64,000 nt of DNA from Paulownia fortunei (Eukaryota; Streptophyta; Magnoliopsida; Lamiales; Paulowniaceae): the NCBI GenBank assembly GCA_019321725.1, contig CM033106.1:25842118-25906117 (forward strand), read 5' to 3'. The notes under the pieces were generated by a model. It did not search any database. It was not told the origin of the DNA and saw only the letters and a list, made by a program, of their open reading frames with translations. Positions 12,074-25,841 of this stretch are shown here, piece after piece. The position numbers and the translations under genes are program-made. The stretch's first letter is position 1, and the number at the start of each line of letters is the position of its first letter.

Positions 12074-13652
12074 GCATTTCTTGCTTTTGTATTTTAATGT
12101 TTATTAAGGTAAGGATCCTTTTTAATTTAGCTGGTTCTGCGGTTAGTTTCGAAATTTTGCTGCTGTATTTTTCTTGTGTAGTTGATTGCAAATTTTCTGT
12201 GAATTACCCTCTTCAAGCAAGCTGGTATCCTAACCACTTGGCCTCTTTGTTTGCATAAATGATCTATTTTGACATCAGATATTAGATTTGGTTAGTTGCT
12301 GTTGGCTTACAGCTACAGAAACCAAGTTAAAATGTTCTCCTGTTTTTGTCAGATGTTTTCCATGTGCGTTGGCGTATAATGTTTGAGTTTCAAGGGCTTA
12401 TTCCCGCCTTCCATCTACCTGAATTTTTAATTATGAAGTAGCAGGTTTTGTTTTGTTTTGGATCTTGTCTTAATAGTTTTCTTGTTACAAGTCTAACCTT
12501 GATGTTGAGAACATATGAGAGTTCCCCTTGTGCCTCAACATTAAATTTGGTGATTCTCTTGCTATTGTGGATGCATTGAGGATTCCAGATTTAATTGTAA
12601 TGTTGCCCCTGAATTTCAGGGGACTGTTCATTTGTGACATGTTTGCAGCTTGTTATTTGCTTGTTTTCAATTTGTCATAAGCTATACTAGAACTCCTAAA
12701 GCGAGGCGGTTCTCTACACAATCAATTTTTTTATTTTGGTGAATGTGCAATATGGAGGCTAAATTCTGCTCCTTTACCACAAGGCAATATTTGGTTCTGT
12801 AGGGAATGATGTTACCTGATGATATGTTCGCACTAGTGGCGTGGGGCTTTATAAGCTACCAGTTGTTAGGAGTATTCTCATCTCATTTGTGTTCATTGTT
12901 TTGTGATTCATAAGAACTTCTTATGTTGTACATGTGGTTCTTTGGGTTATAGAAATTACCTTACTGAGAAAACAATCAAAAATAGATGATTGAGTTTTCT
13001 TGTTAACCTTACCACGTCGCTCCAGCATGCTTCGTTTCTTAGTAGGGCTAATAATATGTGATGAAAGTAAATGTATGTATCTTGCTTACGTGATTGGCTG
13101 AACTGTTAAATATGTCGACTGAGTAATGCTTTATAGGTACATTAAAAATAGGTCAATAGTTTGGTACCTTTACCAGTTCTCTGTCGCAATTATATGCTCT
13201 TGCATTTAATTTTTCATGCCAACATTGCCTTTGAATGCGAATTCAGTTTGCTCTATCTTTCGTCAGGTGGCATGTGTTTGTTGGTTTTGAAGTTGTTTGC
13301 ACCATTTTCCAACTGCAGGCCTCCTGTGAAGATTTGAATGGCACTTCATGCTGAGCATGTTGGATATAATGGCCCACGGAGAACTGGGTAGTATAGACAC
13401 AAGGCATTGTGAAGACATTCCCAATTGTAGTTGTAGCATATGTATCAGAATGATTGTACCAGGAATTTGGAGGTATTCTTTTTGGAGACTGGTTATACAT
13501 ATGGTGATTATTGGTCCAAATCAATTGTCCAAAGTTTTGGAATTGCAATTTGTGAGTATATATTTGACTCCTCCATACCCAAAATGAAAGCATAGTTTTA
13601 TAGCTGAGCGTGACTCATCTGGCAAAGCTCTTCTAAACTACTATTCCAACTT

Positions 13653-13679
13653 GGGGGGTTGGGGGGGGGGGGGGGGGGG
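13653..13679 (+). repeat. Interrupted poly-G tract, (G)6 TT (G)19
   Basis: Two G runs separated by TT on the + strand, downstream of the small membrane protein gene. G-quadruplex-prone and hard to sequence accurately. Confidence 0.85.
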
Positions 13680-14134
13680 AGCTTTGATTCTCGCTATTGT
13701 TGACTTCAGGTGGATTCTGCAGTAGCAAAATGCAAGTGTTTTGAGAGTAAGACCCAAATTTGGTCCCAATACCGCATTGATGGCTTGCTTGGTTGGTGTG
13801 GGTGGGATAAGTACTTAAAATGCTTGCAGTTTGTCCACTGATTGAATCCATGGCCCTAGCAAGTAAAATATTCACCCATTATAACTAGATGCTGATGATC
13901 AAACAGCCATCCACATACAAATGGAAACTAAATGGAGTCTACTTTTCATGCAAAACAAGCACAGTGATTCACATTCATGATAAAACAGCTTGCAAATTTT
14001 TATGTATGGCCAATCAACGAATCAGTTGCAGTTAACCAAAGCAGAAGGTTTGCCAACCAAACTTGAAAAAGACCACCAAATGGAGATACTAGAGTTTTGT
14101 TTGGTCCAAATGGAGATTGAAACTTATTTTAGAT

Positions 14135-14183
14135 GGGCAAAGTATAGTACATCTCTTTTGGGCAAAGTATAGTACATCTCTTT
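14135..14183. repeat. Two-copy tandem duplication of about 25 bp
   Basis: A 24-base unit beginning GGGCAAAGTATAGTACATC occurs at 14135-14158 and again at 14160-14183, identical and separated by one base. Likely replication slippage. Confidence 0.85.
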
Positions 14184-15536
14184 GGTATAAAAAAGTAAAT
14201 TTCTAAAATTGTATTTGGATTTGAGGGGAGGATTTAAAAAAAATATTTCAATTGACATTGTGAATCAAAAATTATATTTAGATAGTTTAAACATTTGAAA
14301 TTCATTATATATCATGAGATTATTCAAATAAATTTAATGAATTTATTATTATAATTTTAAAATTCTTGACTCAAATCGTCAATCTAAATGGAGCTTAATA
14401 GTTATTTTTTTATTTTTATTGTTGGGTTTGATATGATGAAATTAAGGTGGGAAGGAAAGATTAAGTTTTATATTTTGTTCGTTCACGTAAAGACAAAGTT
14501 GGTAGAAAATTAAAATTTTGTGTTTTGAGCTTATATATTTCCACTTTTTCGCTCAACTTTGAGTGGAAACAAAATTGAGATTTGAAAGTATTTCGTATTT
14601 TAATTTTCTACAGCTCGGGGAGTCATTTTGGGTAATATTATCTTCTTTTATAAGAAAAATGTGTTTGGCAAATATTATTTTGAAAAAATATATTTTCATT
14701 ATCTATGATATTTATTAATTATTATTTTAATTAAATAAATATATATCCTATTATATTTTCATTAACACAATAAAATAATATTGATAAAATATTTACAATT
14801 GAAAAATTTTCTCACTAATTATAATAAATAACATCAGCAGTTAAAAATACATTATTTTAAAATATTTTCCTTAAAATGCTGGAAATAATGCCAAATAAAC
14901 CGTAAATTTTTTCTTATCCATCCACTCATCCTACCTCCTCTTATACCATCACTTTTAACCTAAACCAAATATATTATAAAAATTCCATTTTTTTTACACC
15001 TTTTGATAACAAATTAATTTTCTACATTAATAATTTGGATTTGTCTTTTATGTTTATTTTATCTCTACATACTCAAAAATATCCACATTTTTTTTTCTAA
15101 ATTATTTCTAATACAGTCGATTTTTCTTTCATTCTTTCCCTCTTCTTCATAATTTACTCCCACACACTCTCTTTTAAACATAAAATGAAATATACAAAAA
15201 AAATAAATTAATAATCATTATTAAATTTGTATTAGCAGCAGAACACTAAATTCATGATTTGCCAACCCACTTGAAAGGTTTCATGATAACAAATTTCACA
15301 TATTTTGAAAATAAAGACAAACTTATTATTTTCTCCATATATAAATTTATTAATATAAATCTATAATTATTCGAAAATCAAAACTAATTTTCATTTTCAC
15401 GGAATATTTCTATATATTTTCCAAACATTAACCGAAGGCAGTCCTAACATTTCAAACAATTCCCAGAGTACTCCCCGTTCACCCCGTCGGCTGCTATCTG
15501 CAATTCCGCCACCGCCGCCGATTTGTCGAGAATCAA

Positions 15537-18500
15537 ATGGTGGAAGAAGCCGTGCTAGGATACCTTGAAAAGAACGAGGAGATTTCAGATTCTGGAAATT
15601 TCGCCGAGGAGAAAGGAATCAGCCATGATGAGATCGTCAACATCATCAAAAGCCTCAATGGTTTTCGTCTCGTCGACGCTCAGGTCAGTTTTGCTCCTTG
15701 AGTTACAGCATTATTCTCTTACCGCAAATATTCATTTGTTTTTGGTGTAAAAATTTAAATGCAGTTGGACGGATGGCTAGGCTTGTAGAGCATTTGATAG
15801 TCAGTTCTGAGTTTTTGAAGTATAGTACGAATTTTAATTTGAAGCAATAAACCAACGGAAAGAGGGAGGGTGATATATCAATATTTTAGCTGAATTATAG
15901 TTAACCTAGGGTAAGGGCCAGTTGTTTCAGTTTAACTACGCTGTTTTCAATCAACTTAAGGTTATTATCTTAGCTCATTTGTATGGAGTTTGATTTGTGC
16001 TGGGAAAAAAAGGTGATCTCATTGCAAATCAATGTGGTTTTGTTGATGAAGTTTCCGTTTTTTAAAATTGTGCAGGATATCAAGAAGGAAAGATGGGTGC
16101 TGACCCAGGAGGGAGACATGTATGCTAAATGTGGATCTCCTGAAGTACAACTCTTTTTAGCTGTACCACCAGAGGGTATCACACGAGAAGAGTTGCAGGT
16201 AATTGAACAAGGCATATTTGGTATAAATTATTATTCTGCTTATGAAATGGAATTTCTCATTGAGTGATGCTATATTCACAGAGAAACCACGGGTTTGACT
16301 TTCTCCAATAACTCAACAGCTGCCTTTATCAGAACCTGACCCCGAGATCCCAAAACTACAAATTAGTGCACACTTTTAAATAGATTTCTTTGTCTGTTTA
16401 AGCCAAAATGAGAGAAAATTATTGATTTGTGATTTAAGTGGAAAGAGTATTGCTTTCTATTACCTGGTTTTCATTTCCGTTTGAAGTCATTACCCATTGA
16501 TGGCTGTTGACAGCATACGATGCAGAAATGGCTCCTGGTGCCATCTCTTGGTGCAGAGAGTTCTGCAAGTGGTTATGATGTATTTCTGGCATGAAAGGTG
16601 GTTGTTGGAGTTCTTTTTTTGTTTTCGCTACCTTAACTCTTTTGAGCATACTTTATTTGGATTAAGCGCACAGAAAGGATAATGAAAGTCAATTGAAACC
16701 ACCTTGTTATTTTTATGGTTAGATGGGATTTAATGTGGCTATCCTACACTATTATTTGATGGGCACACTTCTATCCCATTTAAATTCAGTTCTCTTATAT
16801 TGTTGTCTTAACATTTTTATACAAATTCTCAGAATCAACACAAACCTGAATAAGGTGTTGAATATAATGTATGTGGAATTGTTTCTCATTTCTTCTATAC
16901 ACAATGCATGTGGATATTGTTTCTTTATAGCCCTGTATCTGCTCTCATACATCATGGTATGTCTGAGAGAATTTTTTCTGACTTTTAATGTATTTTTTGG
17001 TTTCACAGAACTCATAAGAGACTCCTCTACTTAACCTAACCAGCCGCAACTCTTTGAGAAACATCATTTTTTATATTTCAATTCCTGATAACAAGTGAGC
17101 CTAAGTATGAAATTGGTTCAAAACTATGTTTTATACTCTCCAATATCTATCTCATTAAAATACTTATACATTTGACTTATAGTTACAGTCTATAAACTCA
17201 TTCTTACCCCAAACAGGCCTTATTGTTTGCTTTAAACAATTGATATTTTCATAAGCATGATTATGATACGAGTATAGTGCAACAATAAGGACAAAAATAT
17301 GACGTAGATCAAACACAACACATGCAAAACATTTATACTTCTTCATATCTACTATAAACAAATGACCAAAGAAAATGCAATAAATTGCATGTAAGTATGA
17401 ATATATCTGTGTAGCTGTTAATTCATTACTTATATATCCAATTGAAATTAAAGTGCACTAATGACCTTTTAATTGCTTTTACACTATCAAATGTTCTTTT
17501 ATTTGTTTATCTGTGCCATTTGGGACTTGGTTTTGAGATCTAAAATTTTAAACTTAAACTTCTTATTATACAGTTGAGCTAATTTCCAACTTCACGATAT
17601 TCATCAATTGATACCTGCTTCCTTGGAGTAAACATCACTTTGCATTGTAACATATTTCTACGATTGTTTATTCCTTTCCTTCTGAATCATGTCTGGGTTT
17701 TATTTACTATTTATCTGCTCTTTCGCACTCGGAAGACATGCTGGTTAATTTGATTTTCTTAACACAGGAGAAGTTGGAGTCCTCAATTTACAAAATAGGC
17801 TGCACACAGGCCATAAAAAACAAATGGATAGAAATGGGAAAGTCGGAAGTATCAAGGAAGGTAGTGCTGACTGAAAACTTAGCTTTTAAATTTATTGTAG
17901 AGTTGAAATCTGATCTAGTTAAAGTGTCCTGTAGAATGCTTGTTCCACTGAAGATATGCACATATCTTGGAATACCTCTTTTGAATTTTCCAGCTTTTTA
18001 AGTTTCTTCTATATCTACCTGAGAAAAGATACTCTTACTTTACAGAAAATGTCTTACTCAACTTTCCTTTGATACTTATTCAATCTAGTGAACAAAATAT
18101 TAGCTGTGAATGTGCTATAGTTTTGTTATTATGCTAACCAGTTAGAAAAAAAACTCTCTTCCTACTTTTGAACTGAATTTGCACATTTATTTATACAGAC
18201 ATCCATCATAACTTTTGTCTAAATTGTGAAAATAAGGTGGAAATATTTATTTTAAAGTAAATTATTTAATGAGGATGTTCATTGCTAAACCAATTTTAGG
18301 AAAAGGTTGACCGCGTACGTCTCTATAGGAGGGGAAAAAAATTCAAAGGGAAGGAAGGAAATTGTCTCCAGTCAATTTTCCATCCCTTTTGGAAGGAGAG
18401 CTACTTTTCCTTCCCTAATCTGTATGATGAGATGAAAATGGCATGAAAACAATGTTTGTAAGTTTTTAAATGAGTTGGCTCTGTGATTTAAAATAAATCA

Positions 18501-21500
18501 AAGTTGAATTCCTCTTTGACATCTAGCCATACATTGGCAAAGGAATTTCATTTCTAATTTTCACTTGTCTTTCTTTCTCACCCATAGTAGGCCTTATTTT
18601 GTTTTCTGCTCATGAGCTATCTTCACCTTTATTTCTGTTGTTTTTGTCATAATTATCAATATACTTAATGTTTGCCAATGTTTGCACTGGCATATTTATC
18701 TGAGCAGTGAATAGCTGCCTGAGTAGTTTCTTATATTAAAAGTTTAAGCTTTTTGAGAATGTTTGGGTTTTAATTAAATAGTGATTCATGGAGTTCTCCT
18801 TACATGCGTTCAACTTTTTTTGGCATGAAAAGTGGGCATTTATTCTGTTTACCCTTATGTACTTATCATTTGATGTGGCGTCTGAACATATGGTTTCTTA
18901 TGTTGCTAAGTTATGATTTGGTCCAAAGATACTTCATGTCACAGATGGTTATGTTTACCTGTTGTTTAAATAGATGTGTAGTTTGTTGATTTCAGGGCTT
19001 ATTTTACATTTGAAAAAAATTGTAATCCTCATGCATAACTATTCTTACTTTGATGATTTGATATAGGTTCAACATGTTGATGATAGAGTGAGAGACTTGC
19101 TCATCCAGATTCAAAATGGTGAGGTGTGTAATAATTTTTTAATGCTCTGCTCTTCTTCTTTTCCTCTCACTACGTATATGTATATGGATGTATTTGTGTT
19201 TATATGCATGCATTTATGCACAACTATGAGATTGTTACTTGGATATATACTTGTATGTTTGCATTGCCACTTACAGTAGATTGTTAATTTTTTTTAAAGA
19301 TGGTTATCAAAATGAAGTGAAGCATTATAGAAGAATATCAAATAAAATATATGAAGTTTTAATCAGATCAGTATTACTTAAGAACACAGACATAATTCCC
19401 CAAGTGTTGATTTGTGCATATAGTTTTAATTGGAAAGCAGTATTTTTATTCCAAGGAAGTAAATAGATCTTGTTTACAGAGTTTGAGAATAATAATTCCA
19501 CAGTCTTGTGTGATATCAAACTGTATGCATCATATATTATTGATCACTTTGATAGAGTTTCTAGTCTTAGCAAAACATTCAATTTTTTCCATGAATTTTT
19601 CATACAAAGTGGCAGATCGCCAACGAAACAATGTTTGTGATCCATTTGTTTCTCTCTTTCATCTATTTCCTGATAGAAATAATATCAATAGAATAGAGGT
19701 AATATTTACTGGATCTGGAACGCTGCTGGATATGCTGTTCGGAGTTTTTAAAGAGGTTCCTGCATGCAGACTGATTGTGTTCTGTATTTGTGTGCGTCCT
19801 TGTAGTTTCGTTAGTGTGAAAAAAGAGCACTATTGGAGCTTATCAATGTTCCTTGTATGTATATTGGCTTAGTATGCATGAGACATAAAATCTCAAACAA
19901 ATTGGTGTCATTTTTACGACCATCGTATAATGTACAACTGACATGACTATTAAATAACAGGCAGTTAGCGCTCAGGATATTGATGCTCTCAAAAGAAGAA
20001 AGCTTATTAACTCCCAGTAATTATCTGCATTTAATTTTTTTGTTTCTTACTCATTTTTTTCTTAATTATTTTATATCTAAATTCTCATGTTCCTTGAGCT
20101 GCCACACTTTCCAAATGTGGGTTAGTTTGTGTCTTCTATGATTTGCAACCTTTTGCTAATACAAGGATTTGGAAAGGCTATACGGTAAAGAAAGGTCCTA
20201 AGTATACTACAACGAGGAAAAAGGTGGCTACTGATTTAACTCGGGAGAATCTGCAGAGGTAATCAATCCACTTGGTTGTTTTTTTTCTTTTGGGTTTCCT
20301 AACAATGATGTGCAAACAGAATGATTAAGCACTGTAGAGTTGTACACTTCAAATTTGTCTTTTCTGTGATTACTGTTTTCAGTGACATTTTAATCCATGG
20401 TGCTGTAATATGGCTTTATGGTAATTCTTGTACCATCTTGATAGAAAAACAAAGTCAATGTTATTGTTAAGCTCCTCTATATGTTTAAATTGTGATTGCA
20501 GAGGCTACTGTTCCTGAGACTTTAGGGTACGCTTTGCAGTGGAAGCCATATCTTGAAGGAAAAAAATAAAGAAATGATTTGCTACGAGTTTTCATTAATG
20601 CTGTATAAGGTGATCATTTGGACAAAAAGCTTCTTATGGTGATGGCAATGGAATGTTTCTAACTAGTAACCCACTCCAAACCTGTCCTATACAATCCACG
20701 GGGCAGGTTTGGGTCTGTAACAGGTTGCGGGTTAGTTGTGGATCTTGGCTAACCGACCCCAACCTTGTCCTGGATAATTTTATGAAAATATGTATATAAT
20801 AAGTATATACAGATGTTAATTTATGTACGGGCCTATATATGTACTCCCTCTAGAGTCTAGCCCCAATTTATTGCCATTATTTTCTTTTTTGGACGTCTTA
20901 AAGTAAGGCTTCATTTTTATCCAAAACTATCCACCTTAACTTAAAGAAATGATTGTGACACCACTAATTCTCAACCAAGGACAATAATATAAAAAATACA
21001 AGACTTTCACTTTTTTTAACTCTTATTTAAATCTCTGTACATAGTCATATCGTAGGATGGAGGATGTATGCAAAATGTGTATGTAAAATGTAACTCACAT
21101 GTAAAAAATGGAGGATGTATGGAAAACTATGTGTATCTAACATAGATACTTACATACAGAACATAAATCAAAATAACAACAAATTTTTTATAAATAGTCA
21201 TATATTTCCTATAAGCACATAAAAATACAAGATATATTTGTTACTATAATCATTGGATAGGGAAGTGTGCACATTGAGTGTGAAACAATTGCTACTTTGA
21301 GAATTATAATATTTTATCATAGTTTTTGAAGGTTATAAAGATCTTATTTTAAAATTTGGTCTCTTTGATTATTTTGAAATAACAAAACATGTTTAGTGGG
21401 TCCAGTCCATCTGATTTGGGTTCAGGGCAAGGCAGGTCTCTTGTTGACAAACAAGTGGGGAGGGTCTCAGGTTGGCCCAAGACTTGGCGCGGTGTTGTCT

Positions 21501-24500
21501 GGTTTGGCCAAAACCACCCAAAACTCGCCCTTGCCCTATTGCCATCCCTACTTATGGATATGAACTATCTTGCTATTTCGTTTTTGTTGCTTATTTTTCC
21601 CATTACTATATCCTGAAAGTGAGATAATAGGAGTTGAAATGAAGTTGTTATATCAAATCATGATTCAATTACATACCATGCATGATTTTATTGTCTGATG
21701 GTTATTCTCCTGTTTTTCTTTGAAGGGGTGATTGGAAGGAGATTGAGTTCAAAGAGTATAACTTCCTTGCAAAGGGCCAACCAACCGAATGTGGCTGTCC
21801 CCATCCATTACTCAAGGCATGACCGTAATAATTATTTCATTGACTCGTGGTCATTCACTTTTATATTAGCAATCTGTTCACTATTTATGTTGGTAAATAA
21901 CTGAAATTTACGAGTTTGGGACTGCAAATGAAATCAAATAATGCTAGAATGCTTGTGTTTCTCCAAGGAAATTCTTTTAATTACATTGTGAAATAGGAGG
22001 TTTGGCAAGAATGTTTTTAAGTTAAAATGATAAACATCATATACTAAGGTCACATGCATTTTACTTCAGTAAATATTCAGTATATTTTATTGTTTAGTAT
22101 TTTTTCTGTCTTGTATTTCCTTAAAAAGTGTTAAGGGGAAAGTCATGCAACTAACAAGGCACCTATTGACTTTTGTGTCCAATATAACTTATCTACCTTT
22201 TCATGGCATATGGTGGAAGTGCTTTAGACATTGTCTGCATTCAAACATACATCTACTATGGGGACAATACTCACCAAAACTTATGTCTGAATATTTTCAT
22301 GGTAAAAATATGTGCTGGCTGCCTAATATTGCCATTTGTGACGATGAGGCTGTCTATAGATGTTTAATTTGTATCAAGTCCGTGTATTTGCCTGATTACA
22401 ATTTAATTTCTTTTTCTTGCAGGTAAGGCGCCAAATTCAGATGATATTTCTTCAAATGGGGTAAGGCGTGGTTGAAGCTTTTTTCATGTAATATCCTCTT
22501 AAACCATGAATGCTGATTTGTCATTCATGTCATGCAGGTTTGAAGAGATGCCGACAAACAACTTTGTTGAAAGCAGGTAGATGATGATGATGTACTTCTG
22601 ATACTAATCTCAAACTCCTAGTTAAGCTTTATATGTAACTAATTTACCTGTCTTTTCAAGAGATAATAATTTACCTAATTCATCTTTTGACACTTGGCAT
22701 TAAATCTATTTTATAATGACCTCAAGAAACAAAATGAAAGAGAATATTATTGTCTGTTTGAAATACGAGGATTTAACATCTAGGAGAAACAGGAAATGAG
22801 AGTGTTCCACACCTTTAAGCCATGTTATTTGGTCTTAAGAATGATGTTTTCCCTATTTAATAAACAATTAATCTTAGATGCTTGAAGCTTGTATTTCCTC
22901 GCTATCATCATTATTCGAAAACAATGCATTTGCATTTGCATTTTTCTTGTAGATAACAGACAACGCAGTATTAGACTTTGACATTGTCCGTCAGATTAAG
23001 TGACACTGATTCTGCTTGCAGTTTTTCTCTATCAAAAGTTAACAATCAAAAAGGAAAAGAGAAGCACCTCTTTCTCTTCTTTCTTCCCTTCTCTCCTTTT
23101 GAATCTTCGCTTTGCTTGACTTTCTTTTATTGGGTAGTAACATGCAGCTGGTAATAATTCTCGCCTGTTTTTTGCTTGAATTTGCAGCTTCTGGAACTTT
23201 GACGCACTTTTCCAGCCGCAACAACACCCAGCTCGTGATTCACATGATACTTTCTTTTTGAAAGGTTTGTTTGAATTTCATCTTGGATCTGTGTTCTTGG
23301 TGTTGAATATGCATCAGTTTTCTTATTGTGGTTGATATACCACAGAGCCTTCAACCACAAGAAGTCTGCCTGAAGAATATGTTGAGCGAGTTAAAAGAGT
23401 CCATGAATCTGGCGGTTATGGATCCAGGGGGTAGGCAATGCATATTGTATACATTTAATTGGTGTTGTGCTTGAAGGTGAGTAACCAATTTTCTGTTTCT
23501 GCTAGGTATGGGTATGAATGGAAGAGAGAGGAAGCAAACAAGAATCTTCTGCGCACTCACACCACTGCTGTTTCCTCCAGGATGCTTTATGCACTTGCTC
23601 AGGTTAGCTTTTCTTGGCATGGTGTCCTAGTTCACTTTCTGCTAGTTTTGTACAAGTGCCAGGTCTGATGCATTGGATTGCTATTTTAGTTTAAGGTCGG
23701 TGTAGTTCAATAACTTCTCTTTTTTTTTTAAATCCTCATTTTAAATCTTACCTTTCCATTCCTTTTGTTTCTTTCTCCTCCTACTGCTTCCTGTTCACTT
23801 CAATTTGCGTGCATTTATATATTAGGCTTTTAAATGGACATAGCTACTGCAAGGTTGTATCTTGAATAACATTAATATGTTTTAAACATTTATCAAACTT
23901 TATCTATGAGGTGAAAAAGAATTTATACGTTACCAGCCTCAACTTTCCTCGTTAGCATCTTCTCAGTTAGTGTACTTTGTACTTCAGATTTCGTTAATAA
24001 GTTTTTCCTGATTCTAGATATGGTGAAATTTTTTCATAAAGTGGTAAGAATCTTTTTAAAATGTTAGTACTATATATATTGCCACTGCTGTTTCTTTCTT
24101 TTTTTTTCCCTGTGCTATACATAGTATTCCCTGATGGCGTGCCTATGGTGCAGCTGTGACCTGGTAGCATACTCATTTTCTTGTAAGTTACTTTGCTTAC
24201 GTTTCTATTAAAAATCAATTTTTTGGCTAGGGACCTTTCGCTCCAAAAAGATACTATTCAATAGACCGTGTTTTTAGAAATGAAGCTGTAGATCGGACTC
24301 ATCTTGCAGAATTCCACCAGATCGAAGGTACTTGACTTTCTCCATGGAGATGCATGTATATTTCCATGTTTCAATTAGGCACACCTTGTTAGTCATGCTG
24401 TCCACTTTGATGCAAGATGTGAAACAGGAGAAAAAAGAGTGATGGCAGAAAACATAACCTCTACAAAGATGGTGCTTTGGGTATCACAAGTAGCTTATAT

Positions 24501-25841
24501 TTAGTTTGATATAGTGAACAATTTGGTGATAGCTAAAGTAGTTGAACATAAACAAATTTCTATTTTGGTGGTTATGAGGTTCGCTCCTTCCGCTTGGAAA
24601 TGCTTGATTGAGGGAAGGCTTGTCGCCTAAGCGGATATAATAAACCATTGTCTAAGTTGGAAGTTTGTTGGAAATGCTATTTCCCTTGGTAATAAATTAA
24701 TGTGAGTGCCTCCATTTTTGGCTCATTGGGACATTGGAACCTCTATATTGTTCTCATATTGATAAGTTTGCATCTGGTACATTTCCTTTAATGTCCAATT
24801 TGAAATGTGTTCAGTTATAGTTGTAAAATTAAGTATGGTTTTATGTAGATAAGTTTTTACTTTTGCTGACAAATGGTATGGTACTGGTTTCTCTGCTTCG
24901 TAAAACTGACTTACTTATGGTATGTAGGCTTAATTTGCGATCGTGGGCTTACTCTTGGACACTTGATCGGGGTTCTTCACGACTTCTTCTCTCGTCTAGG
25001 TAAATATATTAGTTTTCATCTTGTATTAGTTCAAGAGATTTGCTTTATCATTTGTTTGCTTCCCCTAACTAATCCTTTGTAGTGAAGATTTGGCTAAGAT
25101 AATGATTGCTTAGCTTGTTTTCAAAAGATTATCTAGATTTACTACTGGCCAGATACTATCCTTCCATCTCTTGATCTCAGGAATGTCCAAGCTTAAGTTC
25201 AAGCCCGCGTACAACCCTTATACTGAACCCAGCATGGAAATCTTCAGGTAATAATTCAAAGCTGTCACCTAACAGGGCTGAAGCTTTTAGCATGGAATGT
25301 GGCTTATTAAATCTTCTTTTTATCAGTTATCATGAAGGTTTGCAGAAATGGGTGGAAGTTGGAAACTCAGGCATGTTTAGACCTGAAATGCTGCTTCCTA
25401 TGGGGCTTCCAGAAGATGTTCAAGTGATAGCATGGGGGCTTTCACTTGAAAGGTAGACTAAACTTTTATCACCGCAATTATTTACTTTGTGAATAATGTT
25501 TATGTCTGTAATTATTATTGTTGTGGTCGTTTTGCTAATTCTTGTGTTATCATTTTTAATTGTGGCTTCCATCATCTATTTGAATACTAACTTTGTTGGT
25601 TTGTTTCTCTCCTCCTCTTTATTTCTTTCCTTCCTCTTTCTTTACCAGACCAACAATGATACTTTATGGGATTGACAACATCAGAGATCTATTCGGCCAC
25701 AAGGTAAAATGAACTCCTGCCTCACGTACTATTGAGGTTTATGCTCTTACAGCCATATTCAGTTGCATGACTTGTTTTCCGGCTTTGCAGGTGGATCTTA
25801 GTCTCATCAAAAGAAATCCAATTTGCCGCCTTGGTCTTTAA
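15537..25841 (+). CDS. Phenylalanyl-tRNA synthetase alpha subunit, cytosolic, 487 aa, 18 exons
   Basis: Alpha chain of the cytosolic (alpha-beta)2 enzyme that charges tRNA-Phe with phenylalanine. Exons: 15537-15683, 16076-16198, 17768-17860, 19067-19123, 19961-20016, 20166-20258, 21726-21816, 22423-22460, 22538-22576, 23188-23264, 23346-23430, 23506-23602, 24231-24327, 24928-24999, 25181-25247, 25327-25452, 25649-25703, 25791-25841. They sum to 1464 nt, 487 codons plus stop, in frame; the plant protein is about 485 aa. N-terminal winged-helix-type tRNA-binding region about 1-200 ([30 protein letters not shown]). Class-II catalytic core from about 221: motif 1 region [40 protein letters not shown]; motif 2 region 333-365 ([19 protein letters not shown]); motif 3 region about 448-471 ([19 protein letters not shown]). 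C-terminus [10 protein letters not shown]. No transit peptide, so cytosolic. The intron after exon 7 uses a GC donor (AAG|GCATGA); the intron before exon 7 hosts a hAT-like element. Confidence 0.96.
20640..21550. mobile_element. hAT-like miniature inverted-repeat element in PheRS alpha intron 6
   Basis: A 911-bp insertion between exons 6 and 7. The left end begins TGATGGCAATGGAATG; the reverse complement of the right end begins TAGGGATGGCAATAGGG, giving imperfect terminal inverted repeats. The flanks carry the direct repeat CTTATGG at 20633-20639 and 21551-21557, matching the 8-bp class of hAT target duplications with one end base lost. Subterminal regions are rich in GGGTTTGGG-, GGCAGG- and CCAACC-type motifs and the centre is AT-rich. 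No transposase coding is seen, so it is non-autonomous. Confidence 0.75.
21817..22422 (+). other. GC-AG intron in the PheRS alpha gene
   Basis: Exon 7 ends CCATTACTCAAG and is followed by GCATGA; exon 8 starts GTAAGGCGC after CTTGCAG. Conserved protein (HPLLKVRRQIQ) fixes the junction. The nearest downstream GT (CCGTAATA) would bring in the stop GCA TGA, so only the GC donor keeps the frame. Confidence 0.88.

Larger units (their letters stand above)
12074..15536. other. Intergenic region between the membrane protein gene and PheRS alpha
   Basis: The first several hundred bases are probably 3' untranslated sequence of the preceding gene. From about 13240 to 13875 the minus strand is open in long, compositionally protein-like segments (see finding), interrupted by a 19-base G run at 13661-13679. 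A short tandem duplication lies at 14135-14183. From 14200 to 15400 the DNA is very AT-rich with no coding signal. The PheRS promoter and leader occupy the last few hundred bases; the leader just before the ATG is CG-rich (CCACCGCCGCCGATTTG). Confidence 0.5.

Noticed and set aside
14661..14905. Weak inverted similarity (GTTTGGCAAAT ... AATGCCAAATAAAC) suggesting a Tourist-like element
   Set aside because: Arms are short, AT-rich and mismatched; no target duplication; could be chance in such AT-rich DNA.
19414..19872. 152-codon open frame in the PheRS alpha gene
   Set aside because: Lies wholly in the intron between exons 4 and 5 (19124-19960); no recognisable protein, and the flanking exons join in frame without it.
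22577..22640. Box C/D snoRNA-like motifs (GATGATGATG ... CTGA) in a PheRS intron
   Set aside because: Only short motif coincidences, with spacing too small for a snoRNA and no terminal stem.
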